This document shows positions 22,301 to 31,070 of a DNA stretch of 64,000 bases, piece after piece; position 1 is the first letter of the stretch; each line of letters opens with the position of its first letter. The notes below the pieces were generated by a model, which saw nothing but the letters and a program-made list of their open reading frames with translations, did not search any database and had not been told where the DNA came from. Source of the DNA: Kitagawia praeruptora (Eukaryota > Streptophyta > Magnoliopsida > Apiales > Apiaceae); assembly GCA_037693485.1 (NCBI GenBank), contig CM075347.1:139718501-139782500 (forward strand). The letters are read 5' to 3'. The position numbers and the translations under genes are program-made.

Positions 22301-24687
22301 CATCGGCAACTTAAAGTGGAAGTATGGCCACTGATATGCAAATTTAAAACTTCAATCATCTTTTATAAAGTTTGGCCACAGAAATGCAATAGACTCAAAT
22401 ATATTCTTAGACCGATTGTTGGCACTAAACCTGCCTTGTCAAATTGAGTCATAAATCAAACACTCACCTCCATCGTGCGATAAACACCACTAACATAAGC
22501 ATGGTCCCTATCAAATGGTTCCAAAGTGACTTGCTCCATTCGCTTGAACTGAACCTGATCTCCTTTGACCCGGGAACCAAACACATCATCACCACGGTTT
22601 GATGTTGATTCCATAAAATGCCCCTGTCATTTACACTCGTTTGTAACATGGTTCACAAAAAGTTCAAGAAGAAAATATTAATAAAAGAATAAATCAAGAT
22701 ATAATAGAAAACAAAACCTGAACATAAAGCATATAATGTCCACCAGTTTTAAGAAAATACTTGGCATTCAAACATGCCATGTGCACCTGAAAAATAAAAA
22801 CAACAGATGTAAAAAAAATCTTTTATGGATATCAAACGCACTATATGTACAGGAAAAATACTATAAGACCAATTAATTGTGTCATGTCCTTCGTGTGGTA
22901 GTTGGCTTCTCTACTTTCTCATGTTATTCGGCTCCAAAACGATTTCTGAAAATTTAAGGCTCATCTCTTTAACTTAGAGGAGTCTCTCCTCCATCCTTCT
23001 TTCAATAAAGTTTTAATTTTGCACCAATTTTTCTGTGAGTTTTTCCTCTCTATTTAATTTCAATCAAAGTAAAAATTTTGAAGATATATTTATAAATCAT
23101 CATCAATTACTTTTTAAGGCTAATCATTGACTTGTTTATTATACTGATAATACACAAAACCTAAGAATTAAAAATTACATAATATATTCATTTACAATAA
23201 ACTAACTTAATAGTTTAACTAATATACAATATTTGATTAATAGTGACCTGCACTATTTGAGTTTGGTTATTTGTGATACTTGGAGCTGGAGATCTATCAT
23301 CATAGTAAATAAGAGTAAATAAGAGTATATAGGGAGCAAGTATACGGAGTAGTATTGGAATTGACAAGGACACTAATGTAATAACTTACTAGGAGCTCCT
23401 TTCAGATGACGTACTACTAGTTAGCCCTTTAGCTCACTATATAATAGAAGGGGAACAATGCGGCTACTATTCTCTCACTTAAGGAAAAAAAATGACCCAA
23501 GACAAAACTTTGTAATTATAGGAAAGTAAAAAATTATCATGATTCAAAGGCACAAGATTAGAAGGGAGAGGGGGAAAAAACCTCGTCTGGACAATCAAGA
23601 GCAGCAAACAGTACATCTACCACATTAATAAGCATGCGGAATTGCCACGGATCTGGAGTAAGAACAACAGGTACAATATTGAAGCGTTTGTCTGCCATGT
23701 TTAAAAGAGTGTTGCCATTGGATGTCTCTACTACATACACCATACCTTTCTGTGGCATATCAAAACACTAGAATTATAATTGTGGAGGGCCGGGGAATAA
23801 CAATAATAAATCCATAAAAAAGATAATATATATATATATAGGAAACTAAAGGAAGCGGATGAAAACTGACAGGGCCAACAATATCAGAGATATGTGATAT
23901 TGTGATTCCAAATTGTTCATCATCTCGGGAGAAGAGTACCAGTACACGGGAACCAGGTTTCTGCAAAAAGCAAATCAGATAGAAATTGAGGTGGATAGGC
24001 AATAGGCCAATGCGGGAGGGATATGATGAAACACTTTTACTTACAATCCATATATTTTGTGCACCAGAAAGAATAGCAGCAGCCAATCTGGATTTAAATG
24101 GATCCCATTCTCTGTACTCCCCTGTACGCCCATCCTCATCCTGAACACAGAACACAACCAGTAATTGCATTAATAATATCCATAAACTAAAAGGGTTGTT
24201 AATTGGATCGTAATAACCCCACACCAATCTATAAAACTAAAAGGGTTAAAGGGTTAATTGGATCGTAATAACCCCTCATCAATGATGTGGTGTTATATAA
24301 ATCATTCATAAAAATAAGGGTACAGACCTGAACAGAGAAAAGGACGTCTTGATCTCGAGATTGAACACCAGGTACCAGATTTTTAGTGTAAAGGAGATTA
24401 TTACAAGATTCATGATAATCATGATCAGCAGCAACATAAACGCCCGGAATGAGTGGATGAGGGAGTATGATAGAAGGTTGAGGCTTAGAGGGTCTACTGG
24501 GGGGCACGCTAAAAGAGGAAGTACAAGGAGGAGGTGAAGGAGGAAAAGCAACAAAATCATGGTAAGGATAATTAGCGGGAAAAACAACGTATCGAAGTTG
24601 TTGTTCAATTGGAGAGGAGGATGACGAAGAAGAAGATGGGCTAGGGCAACGGCGACGGCGAGGGCGAGGGCGACGGCGAGGAGGCAT
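19375..24687 (-). CDS. Fibrillarin-like / NOP56 N-domain fusion protein, 11 exons, about 550 aa
   Basis: Exons: 24687-24328, 24140-24045, 23960-23871, 23749-23582, 22786-22718, 22623-22468, 21675-21611, 21497-21458, 21368-21170, 19865-19627, 19545-19375. All introns are GT-AG and the frame stays open. Residues 1-40 are Arg/Ser-rich (MPPRRRPRPRRRR) in place of the usual GAR domain. Residues about 80-310 follow fibrillarin exon by exon: LYTKNLVPG, YREWDPFKSRLAAAIL, NIWI, SHISDIVGP, KYFLKTGGH and EQVTLEPFDRDHAYV. The SAM loop is replaced by LFSRDDEQFGIT and the catalytic acidic residues are gone. After a 35-residue linker, residues about 350-510 match the NOP56/58 N-domain: LFESSCGYALF, FESSDDAL, EIIRGVRMNIDKFFK, PGDLEKAQLDL. 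The C-terminus is a basic tail (KRKLPKKRG). The NOP domain proper is absent. Two adjacent genes remain possible, because unspliced reading after exon 6 stops at 22456-22458. Confidence 0.75.
19866..21169 (-). other. Intron 9 of the fusion gene with repeat insertions
   Basis: This 1.3-kb intron contains two diverged direct repeats of about 150 bp (near 20060-20210 and 20745-20880, both with ATGGCTACTATC) and a tRNA-like repeat between them. The acceptor has two AGs in a row, TAG|GCAG|CA. Only the second, starting the exon at 19865, keeps the frame. Confidence 0.5.
20575..20700 (+). repeat. tRNA-derived SINE-like fragment in intron 9
   Basis: The run contains a box-A-like TAGCATAAGGGC and, at the expected distance, GGGTTCGACTC, which fits the RNA polymerase III box B. 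No acceptor stem or CCA end is visible, so it is a retroposon head rather than a tRNA gene. Confidence 0.45.
21989..22304. repeat. 158-bp tandem duplication in intron 6 of the fusion gene
   Basis: AATGGTATGCATATCATG begins at 21989 and at 22147. Both copies contain a smaller doubled piece (ATGGTAGTTGGTGGTGCATA) and end GATTAACACCACAT. The few differences imply a recent duplication. Confidence 0.9.
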
Positions 24688-24775
24688 AATGATCTGATTA
24701 TTTGGGTTGTTAGGGTTCCGACAACCTCTGTTTATTCTCTTCCCCAACGATGGGATAATTTATAAATGGGGTCCT

Positions 24776-25090
24776 GTCCCTGGCAGCAATCGGGACGGAT
24801 TAGTTAGCATACGGCTTTTAATTCGTTGGATCCGCATAAACTTTATGCGGTACAGGTAAATTATCAAAATATCCTTATTGTTCACGTACCGTAGAAAGTT
24901 TCTGCGGTACGGTGAACAGTAGATTTTTTATATGAAAACAGGGGGGCATTTCGATAATTACTCCGTATCGCATAAAGTTTATGCGGTACGATACAGTTTT
25001 TTTTTAAATAACAGCCGTTGGATCAACCATCCAACGGCTGAAAAGCTGTAAGTTAAATTAGAGGTCCCTGGCATACGTTTGCCAGGGACC
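24776..25090. repeat. Palindrome cluster just upstream of the fusion gene
   Basis: Five inverted repeats occur in about 315 bp. They are CCGCATAAACTTTATGCGG (24832-24850), a 38-bp near-palindrome GTTCAC...GTGAAC (24880-24917), an imperfect one at 24964-24990, a perfect 12-bp stem CAGCCGTTGGAT/ATCCAACGGCTG (25012-25040), and a perfect 11-bp stem GGTCCCTGGCA/TGCCAGGGACC (25063-25090). GTCCCTGGCA also occurs at the left edge (24776-24785). The block may be a MITE with hairpin ends, or part of the gene's promoter, or both. Confidence 0.7.
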
Positions 25091-25135
25091 GGGAGCCTTT
25101 ATAAATATTCGATCCTCAACCACTCGATTCTATTA

Positions 25136-25675
25136 CTAATAATTTTGGACCGCGACCCGAACCCGACCCAAACCCGACCCGAACCCGACCCGCATGGGTT
25201 GGTTTCGGGTTTATATTTTTCGGATTCGGGTCGGTTTCGGGTTGATCCTAACTTGACACGAAAAAATCGGGTTGGGTTCGGGTCGGGTTCGGGTTACCCG
25301 AAACTGACCCAAATATATATATAATTATTTTAAATATATGAATTATTTATATTATTCATAATATATTATTATTATATATATTTTTAATTAATATATATTA
25401 TTTTAAATATGTATTATTTTTAATATATATATTATTTTTAATAAATATTATTTTTAATATATATTATTTTTAATATATATATATTATTTTTTAAATTTTA
25501 AAAAATTAAATTTCGGGTCGGGTTACCCGAAACCCATTCGTGTCGGGTTCGGGTTGAGCACCTGTACCCATTAAATTTTCGGGTCGGGGTCGGGTTCGGG
25601 TTGGGTCAAAAATGCGACCCGAATCTGCTGATCCGACCCGAACCCGACCCGCAACCCGAAATTGCCAGCCCTATA
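25136..25675. repeat. CCCGAACCCGACCC-rich element with an AT-rich core
   Basis: Both flanks are made of alternating ACCCGAACCCG units and their complements, with a TA-rich core at about 25310-25490. The right end read on the minus strand, TAGGGCTGGCAATTTCGGGT, resembles the ends of plant hAT-type non-autonomous elements. It has no coding capacity. Confidence 0.5.
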
Positions 25676-25686
25676 CTCCATATAAA

Positions 25687-26345
25687 CTAGTCGTTAAAGC
25701 CGCGTTTCGCGGCGGCGTTACAATATTTTTTTAAAATTCAATACATTTACGTTATACTATAATATTAAAATTAAATTTTAATAATTAAATAATTTTCTCT
25801 AATGAATCAATTTCTTATTAGACACGATTCTTTCGATTGAGCCGCTCTCTCGTTAAAACTAAAATCCCAACTTTAACATATAATAATTTTTGTCCATAAA
25901 ATTGAACTGCAAAAATAAAAAAAAAATTATGACATCAATATCAAATTCTAATAGCTAATACAATCTTTTCTAGTAAGCCGTCTTCCCGTGAAATACGTTT
26001 CAAACCACTCTTATTTGGAACTGAATTCTAACTTTATTATATAAATAGTGTAAATTCTAATTTTTATATTCTTTAAACTGTCTAATATTTATAGAGTTTT
26101 AAAAGATGAAAATACATATAAATTCGAACACCTATTCTATTTCCAAAAAAAAAATTAATTATATGTTTTTTCTATAAATTAGAACTCTTCTCCTTTATAA
26201 ATTCGAATACCTATTCTACTTCTACTATGTTAAAAGAAATTATGTTTTCAGTAATTTAAACCCTAAAATTCTAAAATATTAGAAAAATAGATTGAGAGCA
26301 TTTAAGAGATGCCACATAATCTTCCCACATATATTAACATATAGT
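25687..26345 (-). mobile_element. Helitron-like element, 3' terminus at 25687
   Basis: On the minus strand the left end reads GCCGCGAAACGCGGC hairpin, eight bases, CTAG, then host T. This is the canonical Helitron 3' end. The right limit is approximate. The sequence at 26280-26340 is homologous to the 5' end near 54640-54706, including AGAAAAATAGATTGAG. No Rep/helicase gene is present, so it is non-autonomous. Confidence 0.65.
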
Positions 26346-26508
26346 TAATGGGAAATGAGTATCTAAATTACATAATAGAGAAGTTATCTATTAACGAGGC
26401 TTAAAATATGATAAATTAATTATTATTTGAAAAAACCAACCGTACGGATGTTAATCATACAAAAATACGTGAATATACAAATTTTCGTATAATTTAATTA
26501 TGGAAAAT

Positions 26509-26688
26509 GTTAACCACAGCCCTTAGGGCTAAGGTTAAGGTGTTATGTGGTAGTTTTTAATTGGCTCAAGGTTGTGCCCCACTTGCAAAAAAGTATGTGC
26601 CCCCATGCATTCACATAAATCATCCAATAAAAATCCAACACATGGCAAAAATTAATCTTTAAACATAGCCCTAAGGGCTGTTGTTAAC
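26509..26688. mobile_element. 180-bp MITE with 23-bp terminal inverted repeats
   Basis: The left end, GTTAACCACAGCCCTTAGGG, and the reverse complement of the right end, GTTAACAACAGCCCTTAGGG, differ at one base and continue into CTA. Each end also contains the self-complementary AGCCCTTAGGGCT. I could not identify a convincing target duplication. Confidence 0.75.
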
Positions 26689-26768
26689 AGGACCCTTTAA
26701 TTATTTGGAACTATAAATTTATATCAATAGTAATAACCGTATTTGATGGAAATATTAATTACATGAAT

Positions 26769-26785
26769 AAGCTAATCTTGATTTC

Positions 26786-26816
<31 letters not shown>

Positions 26817-26822
26817 ATCTTG
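26769..26822 (+). repeat. Poly(A) insertion flanked by a 12-bp direct repeat
   Basis: AAGCTAATCTTG at 26769-26780 and again at 26811-26822 flank ATTTC plus a run of about 25 A. The structure matches a target-primed insertion reduced to its tail. Confidence 0.65.
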
Positions 26823-26926
26823 TAATCTAAAGAACGCTGAAAGTTATTTGATGTAATATCAACGATTAATTTTAAAAACTATTATTAACAAATTAATAAT
26901 AATTGATGTTGTAGTCGTATATTACA

Positions 26927-26931
26927 CTCAT
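26927..26931 (+). other. Left target-site duplication CTCAT of the 12.9-kb LTR element
   Basis: CTCAT lies directly before the left LTR and recurs at 39853-39857 directly after the right LTR. Confidence 0.9.
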
Positions 26932-29900
26932 TGTGACGCCCCCAAATCTGAGGTCAAAGATTCAGGTCGTCACATCATAATCCAACCATGTCATACCTGT
27001 ATTAACTTTACAACTCAACAATACATCCATCCATACCTCAATCTTACACACAATCAAGTTAGAGCCTCAGAAACGATAACCAAAAGTAACACTAAATATT
27101 ACAATTCATCTGTACAACCCAGAGTCTTACGCAATTCCACTTATACAACTACACTTGAAGACAAGTCTTACTATTACAGTTGAAAACCTATCAGACTACT
27201 CTGTAGTATTTATCAGGGACTAAATCATCTCCGGGTAATTCTTCTACTCCTCTTCTGCTGGTGCGGAGTTAATCGGCCAAATTCTTCCCTCTCTGAAAAG
27301 TTTTTATGAAGCAAGAATGAGCTACATAATGCTCAGCAAGTTCACTATTTTGTAAAATAATAATGTGGTTTATTTCGAAAACATTCCCAACTATATGGGT
27401 ATGTATCTCAGATTTCAAAACATAATTGGACAATATATGTGCCCGAGTTTGAATAAAACACTTATACTCACTAAGGAGTTTTAGGATAACATATGAACCC
27501 CTTATAAGGTTCCCATTTCAATATATCTTAGGTTTGAAAATATATACATATGAGTATATCATTTTCGGCAAAACACTCTACGATTAACATACTGTATAGA
27601 GAATACATCATTGCAAACCTCTTTCCTTCCATTAGCTTAGAAGGTTTCTCATACAAAAACATTTCATTCTTAGAAACAATTGCAAGAGTGCACTAACACG
27701 TGCCAATCTTTATAGAAAATCTTGCAGTTCTAGATACTGCACGATGTCAATATTTTCTCATCAAAAACCACACTATCGGCAACTTGGCACTTAGGCCCAA
27801 GAAGCAGTGTTTGAGTATTTTTCCAAAGTGGAGGATGGGACTGGAAGAAAACATAAAAATCTGACAAGGATTGACGATGATCAGTCGCCACATCCAAGTC
27901 CAATAATCCGCGGGTCTTCTCTACTAGTAGAAGGATAGAAACTACATCCGTAACTACCCTTGGGTGAAAACTACATCCGTAATCACCCTCGATGAAAACT
28001 ACATCCGTAATCATCCTTCGGCAACACCTGGGCCGGAATAATAATTGATGGACCGCCTGGCTCACGGCCGCTTACACATCCCGGGAATCGTTCGTCAACG
28101 ATTCCCACACCTGCCAGAGTCCCTTTTTCTTTTTTTCTTTTAAAAACTTGATTTTGATTGAAAACAGAGTAGTTGTGGTTCGACATCAGTCGACCGATAA
28201 TTCTTGAAATCATACAAGAAGCAGAACCTGACCGGGGGTTTTCGAAAATGTTTTGAGTTCGAAAAAAGTTCGAGTTTGAAAGTATTAAAAGGTATCTTGG
28301 ATTAACTTTGTTTTTAAAATAGTGAACAATAATTATTAATGATATTTTAAGATTTAATATTAATAATTAATAAAATAATTATTTAATAAAATAAACTTTT
28401 AATCCAAGATAGGGTTTCGAGTATTTACGAAGATATGAATATAATACTTGAGTATATGATACTTCCCGAATGACCTTTCGGGTTTTCGCAATTTAATTAC
28501 GATATAATAGTATACCGCTCCCCGGTCGATAGTATATACGGACCGCTACGACCTCTATTGCTAGAGTCGTTGTCCGAAGAAAACATTTCATTATAAGTTC
28601 AAGGGGTGCAAACATATATGTACTTATACATCTCAATTGCATTAATACTTCGGTAAACATAGCATTTGATATAATTGAAAACTACAAACACAACAGTGAA
28701 AATCCTTGTATATGGATAAGTTTTGAAAAGTAAACTTGCCTTGGTTTGGTTGGGGTGGTCGAGCGTGCGAATTCGAACGATCTATACATAAACAATAATC
28801 GTTCGTTAGTACCTTAACAATTTCTCTCTAATTACGGGGTTTTAAGGGGGTACGAAATTAACTTAACGACTTCGTCTTATGACTCCCTAGCCCCACTATA
28901 GGTCCATGACATCACTCGTTTACGCTCGTCACTTACTCGACTTAATTTAGTTACCACGTTCGAACCATAACCATTAACCCTAGAATAATGTTCCACTAAT
29001 CGACCTTTTTCCATTGCGCGAATTTTACTCTAGCATTTTTATAAAATCCAAAAATTCATATTTTAATCCAATTCTTTTTGGGTATCCTTCCCCACTGTAT
29101 TTCATAGCTTCTCTAATTTTTCCATGATCCCAAATAATTTTTAAGGTGTTTAAACAAGGTTCACAAGGGGGTCACTTTATGCAGTCCATAGTCCAGAAAC
29201 AAAATTCACTCCTCCGGCCATAACTAAAAATCCACACATCACCTAGCTATGAATCTTACATATCCAGAAACTACATTCAATTATCTTTCCATCAATATAA
29301 GGTAGGACATCAGGGGACATCATTTGGGTGTTCAAAATCGTGCCACAACACAGGTCAAAGTTCCTGGATAAAATCAGCAAGCTCAAATCACTTAGATCAA
29401 CCATTTATCATGCTTCCATAACATAAACACCACTTAAAACACTTAGATCATGACTCATAACACTCATGGAGATATATATGTTCACCATAGTCATAAAATT
29501 CACCATCTCAACATCAAAACCTAAGATCCATGTTATCCATCACATATACAACCAAGATTAGCTCTTAAACACATGGATCTACTACCAATCATTATAAATA
29601 TTACATAACCAAGAGGGTTTGTGATTTTATACCTTCTTGAGCTCCTAGTGGCCTTGGGTAAGCTTCTCACAACTCAACAACACCTTAGATGGTCTCCTAC
29701 AACACTTATAATGCAAGATCTAAAGGAAAAACAAATTTGGTTACTATTCATCCAAACTTTAACAATTTATATCTTGGAATTGGATGGATGAAATGAAGTG
29801 AAATTGCTAGCATACCTTGATTAGATGATGTAGATGACCTAGGAATTATGGTATGAATTATGAGTGATGAGAAGTGGGAGAAAGAATTTTTTTCTTCCTC

Positions 29901-30578
29901 ACTTTTTAAGCTTGGCCGAGAGCAATATCAAGGGGGGGGGAGAGAGTTTGATTTTCTTTTTGTGTTTGTGTGGTTGTGTGTTTGATTGGGTGATACATAT
30001 AAGTTGTATGTACAAGCATGGTACACTAGGTATGGCTATAGGTATGGCTCTCATGTACTCTTGTCTCCACTTTTTGAAAAAGTAATGCAACTAAACACTA
30101 TTCATCTTCCAATGGCCAACTAGCTTGCTAGGTTTTCTAACTACTTGGTTGCATGGGCTTGCATGCAATGCTACTCCTTGTATTATTATTCTCCCACCAA
30201 TGCTTATTATCTAATCTTTAATTCGTATCGTATCTTAATTATTCTCTCGTAATAATATTTCGTCGCGTAGAGATTTCCCCTATAACTCCTTAAGTACTTA
30301 TTGTGTAAATTCCTCGAATGTCCAAAATTCCTCGTCATAATTCTTAATAAATCCTTTAATATTCTAACCATTCTCAAATTCCAACTTTTATAAATCTCAC
30401 TAACAATAAGGCTCTTGCCTTCACAATCTCCCTTTTTATCTCACATAATGAATACAACAACACAGTTTCTCAGACAATCAATTCTATTAATCACAGGGAT
30501 GACCAGAAAGGTTCCATATTGACATTGTCACAAGATATTAAATAAAATAAAATATTACCAAAAATTAGGGTTCTTACA
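26932..30578 (-). mobile_element. 3' LTR of the 12.9-kb element
   Basis: It begins TGTGACGCCC and ends GGTTCTTACA on the plus strand. I found only a handful of differences from the right copy by eye, for example near 27308, 27496, 27862 and 27940. It contains a triple repeat of about 27 bp with ACTACATCCGTAA (27932-28015). Short frames at 27730-28065 and 27983-28213 are repeated in both LTRs and are unlike any protein I know. Confidence 0.95.
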
Positions 30579-30592
30579 GCCTCCCCTCCTTA
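30579..30592 (-). promoter_or_regulatory. Polypurine tract of the 12.9-kb element
   Basis: The minus strand reads AAGGAGGGGAGGC directly before the TGTAAGAACC start of the 3' LTR. Confidence 0.8.
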
Positions 30593-30611
30593 AAAGGATT
30601 CCGTCCCGGAA

Positions 30612-31070
30612 TCAGGTTGAAAACAGTTGGGGGTGCTTTTCACGCATTGCGCTTTCTAGTTCCCATGTTGATTCTTCGACATTCTGGTTCCTCCACAAAA
30701 CTCTCACTAATCTGACAACCTTGTTCCTCAGCACCTGTTCTTTCCTATCCATAATTTCTACGGGTTGCTCCACATATGTTAAGTCTGGTTGTAGGTCCAC
30801 TTGGTCGTACTCTATCACATGCCGATGGTCGGTGTGGTAGGGTCGTAACATAGACACATGAAACACATTATGAATTTTCTGCAAGCTTGGGGGCAAGGCT
30901 AACTCATAGGCTAACTTCCCAATACGCCTCAAAATCTCAAAAGGTCCAATAACCTCAGACTTAGCTTCCCTTTCTTACCAAACCGCCTCAATCCTTCTCA
31001 GGGGGATACCTTTAGCATCACGAAGTCTCCCACCTCATACTCCTTTGATATCTCATAAAATTTGACCATT
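30612..31070 (-). pseudogene. Ty3/gypsy integrase C-terminal fragment
   Basis: Upstream, a broken frame reads YEVGDFVMLKVSP and GKKGKLS, the start of the integrase C-terminal barrel. It then continues as IGKLAYELALPPSLQKIHNV FHVSML, VDLQPDLTYVEQPVEIMDRK and VRVLWRNQNVEESTWE, ending at a stop at 30612. This is the pattern of chromovirus integrase tails, closest in style to the Tekay/Del lineage. The catalytic core is absent. Confidence 0.8.

Noticed and set aside
22456..24687. An ordinary active fibrillarin gene ending in VSV
   Set aside because: A stop does follow exon 6 if the intron is retained. But ATGGAG|GTGAGT is a strong donor, the downstream exons keep the frame, and the SAM-binding loop is missing. 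I keep it as the alternative model.
25012..25090. Bacterial-type terminator hairpins
   Set aside because: The stems are perfect but the genome is eukaryotic and no U-run or operon context exists; treated as palindromes.
25136..25675. Telomere-like repeat
   Set aside because: The units are CCCGAACCCGACCC with inverted copies, not the plant telomere unit CCCTAAA, and they surround a TA-rich core.
27730..28213. Proteins encoded in the 3.6-kb LTR (also at 37004-37487)
   Set aside because: The frames are preserved only because the LTRs are nearly identical. They include the ACTACATCCGTAA repeat and show no domain.
29864..30090. Frames on both strands with runs of KKK and hydrophobic residues
   Set aside because: Overlapping antisense frames in LTR sequence, repeated at 39138-39364; no support on either strand.
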